Source of the DNA: CALNZV01 sp942491115
Lineage (GTDB): Bacteria; Desulfobacterota; Desulfobacteria; Desulfobacterales; UBA5852
Direction: 5' to 3'
NCBI GenBank assembly: GCA_942491115.1
Contig: CALNZV010000001.1
Coordinates: 248,001-312,000, forward strand
Length of the DNA stretch: 64,000 nucleotides
The position numbers and the translations under genes were made by a program. Below the pieces are notes generated by a model. The model did not search any database. It was not told the DNA's origin and worked only from the letters and a program-made list of their open reading frames with translations. How positions within the stretch are numbered: position 1 is the first letter of the stretch; each line of letters starts with the position of its first letter. Shown piece after piece: positions 49,900 to 58,184 of this stretch.

Positions 49900-51255
49900 C
49901 TACACCTCCTCGCCTTTGGGTCCCTTGGGCTGAATGATCTTTCGTACATCAAACTCCCGAAAGGCGATCAATCCGGTCGGTCGATAGATCATGACCAAAA
50001 TGAGCAGCAGAGGGATCACGATCCACTTAAAAATTTCAAGGGGCCTCAGGGCTTCCCCAAGTAGACTGATGGACACCGCGCCGACGATGGACCCGACCAC
50101 GGAATTGAGTCCACCGAAGTAAACCATGGCGAGAACCTCGGCCAGTTTTTGGATGCCGAACATGGCTGGATTCACGTAACGAAGGACGTGGGCCAGCAAT
50201 CCGCCGGCCATGCCTGCCCAAAACGCTCCGAACATGAACGCAATCATTTTTGTCTTTCGAGTGTTCACGGTCATGGCTTCCGCAGCGGATTCATCATCTC
50301 GCACGGCATTCAGGGCTTTTCCCATGGTGGACGTGACGAAATTATTGATGGCCCAGATCCCTAAAACCACCGTACAAAAAATAACGGGAAGCGACGCCCA
50401 ATCGGGCTGGCTCGATATGCCTCTGGCGCCACCCAATGCCTGCACATTCTCGAATAGACTCTTCACAATGAAAAGGAACGCCAGGCTGATAATGGCCAAG
50501 TAGTCGCCTCGGGTCTTGAAGGACGGTATCGCCACGATCAACGAGCCCAAAGCCGCCATGATACCGCCGAAGATGAGGGCCGCCGGAAAGGTGAGGTAGG
50601 CCATCGAAAACCCCATTTTAGCGGCACCCAGCACTTTGTCGTCCACGAACAGGCCGACGGTAAACACCGAGGACATATAGGCCCCGATCGCCATGAACCC
50701 CGGGTGAGAGCATGAGAACTCGCCCATATAGCCGTTAATGATGTTCAGACTCAAGGTGAACAGAACCGCTATCAGCATCAGCTTCAGGGTAATCAACCGA
50801 TAGTCGCTCATCGTGGTCCATAAATATAGCACGGCATACAGGAGCGCCAGATGAACCAGGGTCGAGAGCAGCACCGAAGACCGCTGAAGTCCGAGGGCAA
50901 GGCGGTTGGCAATGCCTGCAGACACTCTCGAAACCAGAGTCATGGGTAGCAGATAAACCAATCCAAAGTAGATCAGAGCCCTGGGGATGTGCATGAGGTT
51001 GGTTGTATCGAAATCCGCACTCTTGAATACCATGTTCACCAACCCGGCGATCACTTTGAAAATGGTCACGATGCCGAACATAATGGGCATCTTGGGAAGA
51101 GCCAACAGATCTGAAAGCCCTTCTCCTGCGACCTTTTCAATAGCAACGCAGACCAACATGCCAAGCAGAAAGCCCAACATCGGAACCGGAGCGAAAAACC
51201 GTCGGATCACGCCTTGTCCCCCCAGTGAAACCGCATTTGTTGTTGATGTTACCAT
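49900..51255 (-). CDS. livM: Branched-chain amino acid ABC transporter permease LivM
   Basis: A 451-residue permease with about ten to eleven membrane helices, longer than most LivM because of an N-terminal region with extra helices (about 1-150). The LivM core follows, with LNIINGYMGEFSCSHPGFMA, FKTRGDYLAIISLAF, GKALNAVRDDESAAEAM and the closing RPTGLI. The ATG at 51255 has AGGATAT upstream. It forms the channel together with LivH. Confidence 0.9.
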   Translation of the reverse strand: MVTSTTNAVSLGGQGVIRRFFAPVPMLGFLLGMLVCVAIEKVAGEGLSDLLALPKMPIMFGIVTIFKVIAGLVNMVFKSADFDTTNLMHIPRALIYFGLVYLLPMTLVSRVSAGIANRLALGLQRSSVLLSTLVHLALLYAVLYLWTTMSDYRLITLKLMLIAVLFTLSLNIINGYMGEFSCSHPGFMAIGAYMSSVFTVGLFVDDKVLGAAKMGFSMAYLTFPAALIFGGIMAALGSLIVAIPSFKTRGDYLAIISLAFLFIVKSLFENVQALGGARGISSQPDWASLPVIFCTVVLGIWAINNFVTSTMGKALNAVRDDESAAEAMTVNTRKTKMIAFMFGAFWAGMAGGLLAHVLRYVNPAMFGIQKLAEVLAMVYFGGLNSVVGSIVGAVSISLLGEALRPLEIFKWIVIPLLLILVMIYRPTGLIAFREFDVRKIIQPKGPKGEEV

Positions 51256-51292
51256 TCGGAAATATCCTGTTTTATCATCGTTTTTCGATCGA

Positions 51293-52258
51293 TCAGAGCC
51301 TGAGTTTTGCGCTGTAGACCTCTCCAAACAGACCATGGGGACGAAAGATCAAAATGAGCAGAACAATGGAATAGGCGATGAGATCCCGTAGATTGGAACC
51401 GATGTTCAACTCGAACAGTCGATTCATGATCTGAATGGCCGGCACCGTCATGATTTCGATGAAACCCAGCATGAATCCGGCAATACATGCCCCCAAGATC
51501 GACCCCCTTCCCCCAAGAATCGCAGCAACGAAGGCCTTCCATCCGAGGCTGACCCCCATGTAGGGATCCAAAACCGGATACGCCAACCCGAAGAGAATGC
51601 CCGCTGCGGCCGCCAGGGCAGACCCAATGGCAAAGGTCATGGCAGCGATCGTATTGAGAGGAACCCCGACCAGAGGGACCACGACAAAATCATAGGCCAT
51701 GGCTCTCATGGCCATCCCCCACTTGGACCGGGTCACGAATTGGTGAAGAGCCGTCATCAGGGCCAGGGACACCAGGACGATCATGATCTTCTTGTTGGTG
51801 ATGAACACACCCCCGACGTTGTAAGTGTGGGACTCTATCAATTGGGGAAATTTTAGCCGCTGGCCGCCGAGAAACAGAATGTTGGACGTTTCCAGGATGA
51901 TGCCGATCATAAGTCCCGTGATGGCAGCCGATGCCCGAGGCGCATTCCGCAGCGGTCGGTAACCAATCCGCTCCACGATGACACCCACCAGAGCCGTCAG
52001 CATCATGGATGCCAGAATGGTGATCACCAGTATCACCCAGCCCGGCAGCATCGCTCCTGCCCCGGCACCGAAAATGGCAATCAAACCGGTGGCCACAAAC
52101 AGGCCGATGTAGGCACCCACCATGAAGATATCGCCGTGGGCGAAATTGAACAGCATGAGGATGCTGTAGACCATTGAATACCCCAAAGCGATCAATGCAT
52201 AAAAGCTTCCCCACTGCAGGGCATTCACCAGATTTTGGATGATAAAGTTAACGGTCAT
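51293..52258 (-). CDS. livH: Branched-chain amino acid ABC transporter permease LivH
   Basis: A 321-residue permease with about eight helices. Family features are the N-terminal ALQWGSFYALIALGYSMVYS, MLFNFAHGDIFMVGAYIG, the ATP-ase contact region near SKWGMAMRAMAYD and VSLGWKAFVAAILGGRGSI. The last residues read RPHGLFGE, as usual. It lies 37 bases before livM and follows the binding-protein gene after a hairpin. Confidence 0.92.
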   Translation of the reverse strand: MTVNFIIQNLVNALQWGSFYALIALGYSMVYSILMLFNFAHGDIFMVGAYIGLFVATGLIAIFGAGAGAMLPGWVILVITILASMMLTALVGVIVERIGYRPLRNAPRASAAITGLMIGIILETSNILFLGGQRLKFPQLIESHTYNVGGVFITNKKIMIVLVSLALMTALHQFVTRSKWGMAMRAMAYDFVVVPLVGVPLNTIAAMTFAIGSALAAAAGILFGLAYPVLDPYMGVSLGWKAFVAAILGGRGSILGACIAGFMLGFIEIMTVPAIQIMNRLFELNIGSNLRDLIAYSIVLLILIFRPHGLFGEVYSAKLRL

Positions 52259-52286
52259 TCAACTCGCTCCCGGAGATAAAGCAAAA

Positions 52287-52313
52287 GGCCCGGGAGGGCG
52301 TTTATCCCGGGCC
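52287..52313 (-). terminator. Intercistronic hairpin between livK and livH
   Basis: GGCCCGGGA and TCCCGGGCC form a nine-base G+C-rich stem with a nine-base loop; on the minus strand TTTTGCTTT follows. It probably acts as a partial terminator or 3' stabiliser, giving more binding protein than permease. Confidence 0.65.
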
Positions 52314-52381
52314 CTTGTTGATGGGTCACCAGCCGGCTGGGCACAGTTGGCCAGCCCGCATTTCGCGTCCCAACCCTCAAA

Positions 52382-53548
52382 TCACTTCGGACAAACCGAT
52401 TTGTGGAAAGCGAATTGACCGTTCTCATCGATCTTGACAACCACGGCACATTTCTCGGGGTCACCCTCGGGAGTGAACGTCATCCCACCGGTGATGCCCG
52501 GGAAATTGTTGATGGATGCCAGGGCATCCTTGACCTTGGTCCGGTCGGCGCCGATGTCTCCGGAAATTCCGCCGGTGTCCTTGATGGCCTGCAGCATCAA
52601 TCCAAGAGAATCCCAGGTCAGGGCGGCCACATCGTCGGGGGTCTTGCCATAGGCGGCGGTGTACTCGTCGATAAAGGTTTTGGTCGCACCCTTTGCGCCG
52701 GCCGCGGCGTAGTGGGTCGAAAAGAAGTACCCCTTGCAGTCATCGCCGCAGAGGCCCATCAGGTCACCGCCGCCCCATGAGTCGGAGCCGAGGATGGGTT
52801 TGGTCCAGCCCATCTCTTTTGCAGCCCTGATGATCAATGGCACTTCAGAGTAATACTGGGGGACGAAGAGGACGTCCGCACCGGATCCGACGACATTGGT
52901 CATTTGCGCCGAGAAGTCTTTGTCACCGGTGGTGAAGGATTCGAATGCCACCACAGAGCCGGCCCCATGGATACCTTCGAAAGCCTCCTTGAAGAATTCG
53001 GCAAGCCCCTTGGGATAATCGGCAGCGATGTCATAGAGCACGGCCGCCTTCTTTGCACCGAGCTCTTCGGTGGCGAAGTTGGCGGATACCGGCCCCTGGA
53101 AAGGATCCAGGAAGCATCCGCGGAACACGTAGGGACGGTCCAGGGTGGTGTTGGGGTTGGTGGACCAGGGGCTGATCATCGGAGTACCGTAGTTGTTGGC
53201 AACCTCTCCTGCCGGAACGGCCTGACTGGAGGACTGGGGGCCGATAATGCCTAACACTCCTTCTTCGGTGATCAGTTTGGTATTGACCTTGACGGCCGAC
53301 TCCGCCTTGTATTCGTTGTCTTCGTAAGTGAAGTTCAGGTTGTAAGTTTTGCCGCCCACTTCGATGGTCGGCATCTTCTTGATGTACATTTCCGCAGCAT
53401 TCTTTGATGATGCTCCAACGTCTGGGTTATCTCCGGTAAGGGGTATGTTGAATCCAATATTGATCACATCGTCTTTGGACCATACGCCCGGCGCCAAGGC
53501 CAGACTGAGAATCAGTACTGCTGCCAGAATTCCGAAACCTTTTCGCAT
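52382..53548 (-). CDS. livK: Branched-chain amino acid-type periplasmic binding protein LivK
   Basis: A 388-residue exported protein. The signal peptide (MRKGFGILAAVLILSLALAP) is cleaved near GVWS. The mature part is a type I periplasmic binding fold (INIGFNIPLTGDNPDVG, GIIGPQSSSQAVPAGEVANN, MISPWSTNP). It delivers Leu/Ile/Val or a related ligand to LivHMGF. GGAGG five bases before the ATG at 53548 sets the start. It heads the operon. Confidence 0.9.
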   Translation of the reverse strand: MRKGFGILAAVLILSLALAPGVWSKDDVINIGFNIPLTGDNPDVGASSKNAAEMYIKKMPTIEVGGKTYNLNFTYEDNEYKAESAVKVNTKLITEEGVLGIIGPQSSSQAVPAGEVANNYGTPMISPWSTNPNTTLDRPYVFRGCFLDPFQGPVSANFATEELGAKKAAVLYDIAADYPKGLAEFFKEAFEGIHGAGSVVAFESFTTGDKDFSAQMTNVVGSGADVLFVPQYYSEVPLIIRAAKEMGWTKPILGSDSWGGGDLMGLCGDDCKGYFFSTHYAAAGAKGATKTFIDEYTAAYGKTPDDVAALTWDSLGLMLQAIKDTGGISGDIGADRTKVKDALASINNFPGITGGMTFTPEGDPEKCAVVVKIDENGQFAFHKSVCPK

Positions 53549-53636
53549 CACAACCTCCTTTGTTTCCATCCTCCGAGACGGAGTGGTTAGGGGTAACAAG
53601 GCTAGCACAGGCGGGCAATTCACTTTTGAGCATGGC

Positions 53637-53665
53637 TACTTAGCACGGCCTCAGGGATTTATCAA
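53637..53665 (-). promoter_or_regulatory. Predicted promoter of the liv operon
   Basis: On the minus strand TTGATA (53665-53660) and TAAGTA (53642-53637) are spaced by 17 bases, about 90 bases before the livK start. The further DNA up to 54043 shows no gene or clear operator. Confidence 0.4.
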
Positions 53666-54043
53666 TATCTAACTCCGGTCGGATCCATTGGATTCAATTC
53701 GGTTTTCAGAAAGAAACGACAACGGTTAGTGAAAATCCGGGGGTGTCTGAAAAGGAATCGTTATGCCATCGATAAAACCCGTCAGACAATCCCTGTCGCA
53801 CCGAAATGGCGCCCCCTGACCGGGCCACAAACGACGATCACCTGTGATGAAATAACGCTGATGTGAGTTTCAGTACCGACAAATCCCGTTATTGGCATGT
53901 CCGGCAAGGGGATTGGGAACCAACCATTTGGGAAGGCAGGGTCTGAAAGGGAATTGTTTGGCATCGACGACCGTCTCGGCATTGGATCGCCCCGCTCCCG
54001 TCACCGTGCGGCAAGGGCGGTGATCGGCGTACACCGACTTGAG

Positions 54044-54256
54044 CTAAGGTTTGACGACGGCGTCGGCCAGTTCCTTCAAGATGGAGAGCACATTTCGGCC
54101 GCGATCGGCACCGATACGATGAGCCTCGTCGACCAACCGGCACACCCGACGATCGAGATCGGAATCGGGGGGCGGCATCATGCCTTTTTTCTGGTATTGC
54201 CAGAGGAGCAGTTTCCGTGCGACTTTTTCTTCCTGATGGCGAACAAACCCTTTCAT
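54044..54256 (-). CDS. Small conserved-looking protein of unknown function
   Basis: A 70-residue helical, charged protein (VRHQEEKVARKLLLWQYQKK, then VCRLVDEAHRIGADRGRNVL). Its amphipathic pattern and codon use look like a real gene, but no family is recognised. The ATG at 54256 has a weak GGTGG upstream; a GTG at 54301 would add 15 residues. It lies between the liv promoter region and pyk, on the same strand as both. Confidence 0.55.
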   Translation of the reverse strand: MKGFVRHQEEKVARKLLLWQYQKKGMMPPPDSDLDRRVCRLVDEAHRIGADRGRNVLSILKELADAVVKP

Positions 54257-54423
54257 GACCACCCGCCCCGATGCGGCGTCTCCGGAGATGCAGAAGTCCA
54301 CCGCGCCGTCGTCAAATAGGTAAGGAGAGGCCGACGATTCATCCCGATACGACCGACTTCATATCATGAAACCGATCAGGTTGGCATGAGGCCCGGGGGC
54401 GTCCCCGCCGGCTGGGTCTGATT

Positions 54424-55827
54424 CTACAGCTTTTTTACCCACAGCAAGTTAGTGGTGCCTTCCGCCCATAATGGTCTTCCGGCAGTAATCACCACGACAT
54501 CCCCCTTTTTAACCCGCCCCGTTTCCAGGGCCGCCTCGGCGGCCCGCTCGACCATCTCGTCGGTGTCTTCACTGATTTTGAGATAGCAGGGAACACAGCC
54601 CCAGGTCAGACAGAGCCGACGAATGGTTTGCTCGTCCGGTGACAGCGCCAAAATAGGGGTTTTGGGCCTGAACCGGGCGATGTGGTCCGCCGTCGCTCCG
54701 GAGCGGGTGGTGGCGACGATGGCCGTGGCCCGGACATGGTCCGCCAGTGTGCAGGCCGCGGCGGCAACCGATTTACCGATCTCATGTCCAGGCATCTGCC
54801 GGGCAAATCGTCCATGGGGATAGCGTTCCTCGGCGCTGCGGGCGATAACCGACATGTACCGAACCGCCTCTACCGGATAGTTTCCGCTGGCGGTCTCCTC
54901 GGAGAGCATCACGGCATCGGCCCCATCCATGACCCCATTGGCCACATCAGCGGCTTCGGCCCTTGTTGGCCGAGGAGAGTCCACCATCGACCGAAGCATC
55001 TGGGTGGCGATAATCACCGGCTTTCCCGCCGCATTGGATTTGTGAATGAGTCTTTTTTGGATGTTGGGAACGGTCTCAAGGGGGATCTCGACCCCCAAAT
55101 CCCCCCGGGCCACCATGACGGCATCGGCGACCGAGATGATTTGGTCTACCACCTCAAGTGCTTCATGTTTTTCGATCTTGGCGACAACTGGCGTCTGCTT
55201 CCCATGTGCCCTGATGAGTGCCTTGACCGCTTCGATATCGGCAGAGGATCTGACGAAAGACAGGGCGACAAAATCCACTCCATTCTGAAGGCCAAACGCC
55301 AGATCCCGTCGATCTTTGTCAGTGATGGCCTCCAGGTTGAGGGTTCGGGTGGGGAGGTTGACGCCTTTGTGAGAGGTCAACACACCCCCGGTGATCACGG
55401 TGCACTCGATATCCATGCCCCGCACCCGGTCGACCACCACTTCCATCATACCGTCGGCAAGCAGAATGCGATCACCGGATTGCACATCGGAGGGCAGTCC
55501 CTTGTGGGAGACCGAAATTCGATCGACAGTACCGGGGATTTGTTCTCCGGTCAGTCGGATCTGCTGACCGGACTTCAAAGAGAGCCCCCCGGAGGGCACC
55601 GACCCGATACGGATCTTGGGGCCGCAAAGATCCTGAAGGATCGCAACCGGTTTACCAATCGTCGACGACACCTCCCGAATCAGTCGGATCTTTTCTCCGT
55701 GCTCCTCATGGGTCCCATGGGAGAAGTTGAGTCGGGCCACATTCATGCCTTGATGAATCATGGCCTCGATCGTTTCAGGGGAGCGGCTTGATGGACCGAT
55801 CGTGCAGACGATTTTGGTTTTGGTCAT
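54424..55827 (-). CDS. pyk: Pyruvate kinase
   Basis: A 467-residue enzyme that converts phosphoenolpyruvate and ADP to pyruvate and ATP. Visible blocks are TKIVCTIGPSS, NVARLNFSHGTHEEH, the catalytic lysine strand TPVVAKIEKHEALE, VMVARGDLGVEIPLE, and VIIATQMLRSMVDSPRPTRAE. The C-terminal domain is complete (TRSGATADHIARFRPK). It is a single gene with an AGGACC-type site before the ATG. Confidence 0.95.
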   Translation of the reverse strand: MTKTKIVCTIGPSSRSPETIEAMIHQGMNVARLNFSHGTHEEHGEKIRLIREVSSTIGKPVAILQDLCGPKIRIGSVPSGGLSLKSGQQIRLTGEQIPGTVDRISVSHKGLPSDVQSGDRILLADGMMEVVVDRVRGMDIECTVITGGVLTSHKGVNLPTRTLNLEAITDKDRRDLAFGLQNGVDFVALSFVRSSADIEAVKALIRAHGKQTPVVAKIEKHEALEVVDQIISVADAVMVARGDLGVEIPLETVPNIQKRLIHKSNAAGKPVIIATQMLRSMVDSPRPTRAEAADVANGVMDGADAVMLSEETASGNYPVEAVRYMSVIARSAEERYPHGRFARQMPGHEIGKSVAAAACTLADHVRATAIVATTRSGATADHIARFRPKTPILALSPDEQTIRRLCLTWGCVPCYLKISEDTDEMVERAAEAALETGRVKKGDVVVITAGRPLWAEGTTNLLWVKKL

Positions 55828-56048
55828 TGGTCCTGGTCCTTATATGGCGATATTGGGGGAATAGGTCGGTCAGAAGCGCTGATGATATCTTTCGAATATT
55901 GATCAATAGTAGATGAGATTCGATTCCCAGCAGGCATTCTAGCCATTGAATGGTCGACGTCAAACCAACGACCATCCCTCGCGTGCGGCGACTTGACTGC
56001 TCGTCTACCGGGGATACCCTCGATCTGCTTTACGAACCGCCGGCGGCG

Positions 56049-57542
56049 CTAGCGACGAGTGGAGGGCGTCGCGGTGCCCCTGCAGATGCTGAAGATGACC
56101 CGTTCCAGCACCAGCCGTGGGTCGGTGCCGGTCGACTTGATCCTAACGTCCGCTTCCAGCAGAGCCTCGAGGGCGTCGACCAGGTCCTCTCGACGAAACC
56201 GATCGGATTTCAGAAAGAGCTTGTAGACAGGATAGGGACTCTTCGCCGGTCGGGTAAAAAACAGATCCGATGCCAGGGCTTTCTTTCGTCGACTTGCTTT
56301 TCCCCTGCTGTCCTTGCTGTCGGGATCGCCGGCTATTGCCCGCCGCCAGTCATCCATATCCTGGGATAGGGACGCCTCGTGGTCCTTCAACAAGGGGAAA
56401 ACCTGCTTTTGGAACACCGGATAGGATAGGGACGGTTTCCAAATTCGCCCCATCTGGCTCTCGGTAAAGTCCTTCACCAGGAGAAGTTTTCGGATCTGGT
56501 TGAGTATCGCCGCCAAGAGGGGCAGTGGGTGGTCGAACCCGCCGCTGGTCATCAGGGCATCCAGAAAGAACAACGAATTGGATAGGTCCCGGTTCGTAAC
56601 GGCATTGGTAAACGCATAGAGTGGATCCTGGCGGGTCCGCTTCAGCTGAATCGCAACATCTTCAACCGATATGGCTTGACGGTCGCCGACGAAATCGATG
56701 AGCCGGTTCAGATTTCCGATCAGCAGGCCCATGTCGGTCCCGGTTCTCTCCAGCAGAAGGGTCCGTGCCTCCCGTCCCATCGACTTGCCGGATTCAGCCA
56801 GCTGTTGCGACACCACGTCCAGGAAAATCCCGTCCTGGTCCTTGCGGCCTGCGGGGCCGCCGGTGGCGGGGACCGAACAGTCAACGACCAGCCCCTTGGC
56901 GGCTATGGTCTTGAACAAATTGCGGCGGCGGTCCACCAGGTCCGTTGTGATCAGAAGGTGATGACCTGGAGGAAACCCGGCGGCAATGGCTTCCTCCAGG
57001 GAGGCTTGCATGTCGCTTCCAGACCCGACCACCACGCCTGAATCCGCCAGTATAGAGACTGCCTGACGGAACCACCCGCTGTCGACCTCGGCTTTGAAGC
57101 CGTCCAGTAGGGTTTCCGCCGAGGCGTTGTCTGAAACATCTTCCGGTTTCAGACCCAAAAATCCAAGGAGATCCCGAAGATAACCGGCAGCCCCATCCAG
57201 TCGCTGACGACCGGCGGCTTCCCTCGCCTTCTGAAGCAAATCCGCCTTTTGGCGCTGGCTGTAGAACACCCGCGAATGTCCGATGACAACCACTTTTCGG
57301 GCGGACAGAAGCGAGTAAGTATTGACGCTCGCCAGGGCATCCCGGATTCGATCGATCTGACCGTCGAACAGGTCCAGGTTGAGATCGGCCGATTCCCCCT
57401 TTAACAGGCGGGCCACGAGTTCGTCCTTGACACGGCTGCAGAGGAGATCGTCCCCATGGATGAGGACGACTGGATAATCAGTCCAGCTTTGCCTCTTCTT
57501 GGCAAGTTGATCCTGGAATTCAGTGTAGGTCAGGGCGGCCAT
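56049..57542 (-). CDS. holA: DNA polymerase III delta subunit
   Basis: A 497-residue protein of the HolA family, which opens the sliding clamp in the clamp loader. Features are VVLIHGDDLLCSRVKDELVA near the N-terminus, the LLSARKVVVIG strand, and the C-terminal collar domain (DPLYAFTNAVTNRDLSNSLF, LPLLAAILNQIRKLLLVKDF). It is about 150 residues longer than the E. coli protein, mainly from an insert at about 95-190 and a basic insert near 410-430. The function is inferred from the family. Confidence 0.85.
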   Translation of the reverse strand: MAALTYTEFQDQLAKKRQSWTDYPVVLIHGDDLLCSRVKDELVARLLKGESADLNLDLFDGQIDRIRDALASVNTYSLLSARKVVVIGHSRVFYSQRQKADLLQKAREAAGRQRLDGAAGYLRDLLGFLGLKPEDVSDNASAETLLDGFKAEVDSGWFRQAVSILADSGVVVGSGSDMQASLEEAIAAGFPPGHHLLITTDLVDRRRNLFKTIAAKGLVVDCSVPATGGPAGRKDQDGIFLDVVSQQLAESGKSMGREARTLLLERTGTDMGLLIGNLNRLIDFVGDRQAISVEDVAIQLKRTRQDPLYAFTNAVTNRDLSNSLFFLDALMTSGGFDHPLPLLAAILNQIRKLLLVKDFTESQMGRIWKPSLSYPVFQKQVFPLLKDHEASLSQDMDDWRRAIAGDPDSKDSRGKASRRKKALASDLFFTRPAKSPYPVYKLFLKSDRFRREDLVDALEALLEADVRIKSTGTDPRLVLERVIFSICRGTATPSTRR

Positions 57543-57627
57543 GGTCTCTGGATCCCGGGTGATGCTGGATGGTCAAGGGAGCCTTGACGACAGGGGTAGA
57601 GGGCGTCGATGTCCGGTCTTTCCCCCC

Positions 57628-58140
57628 TCAGTTGGGCATTTTGCCGGCAATCAGATGAAGGACAAACAGGGAGATGCCGACCGTTATGGCGCTATCGGCA
57701 ACATTAAATGCCGGCCAGTGCCAGGTGCCGACGTAGAAATCTAAAAAATCGACCACTTTCCCAATTCGGAACCGGTCAATCAAATTGCCGATGGCGCCGG
57801 CAAAAATGAGTGAGAACGCCAGGGAGAGGAACCGGTGAGTTCGCGGTGTCGTTCGATAGAACCAGAACACCAAAATAGCGGCGGTCGAAGAAATAAACAG
57901 GAAAAAAAATCGGCGGATCCCCGGGCTCTGGTCGGCCAGAAAGCCGAAGGCCCCGCCGGGATTGTGGATGTGGGTCAGGTTGAAAAAACCGGGGATCACG
58001 GGAATCGTGCTGTAGAGAGGCATCTGTTCGAGCACGATAAACTTGGTCAGTTGGTCGAGAGCCAGAACGACGGCCGTAACGATCACGAGCATCGTGTACC
58101 CCGCCCCTTGGGTTGAGCCGGGATTTTCGATATCTCCCAT
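57628..58140 (-). CDS. lspA: Lipoprotein signal peptidase LspA
   Basis: A 170-residue inner-membrane aspartic protease with four helices. The two catalytic aspartates lie in GNLIDRFRIGKVVDFLDFY and FNVADSAITVG. It cleaves the signal peptide of diacylated prolipoproteins. AGGAG six bases before the ATG at 58140 sets the start; the longer frame runs back into ileS. It follows ileS after 44 bases, the order seen in many bacteria. Confidence 0.93.
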   Translation of the reverse strand: MGDIENPGSTQGAGYTMLVIVTAVVLALDQLTKFIVLEQMPLYSTIPVIPGFFNLTHIHNPGGAFGFLADQSPGIRRFFFLFISSTAAILVFWFYRTTPRTHRFLSLAFSLIFAGAIGNLIDRFRIGKVVDFLDFYVGTWHWPAFNVADSAITVGISLFVLHLIAGKMPN

Positions 58141-58184
58141 TGGGTCTCCTGCCATCGTCATCCCATCCTGAACGCCGTCAACGC

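Noticed and set aside
54682..55791. Rightward open frame of 369 codons
   Set aside because: Antisense of pyruvate kinase; the composition (His, Gly, Arg) is that of a shadow frame.
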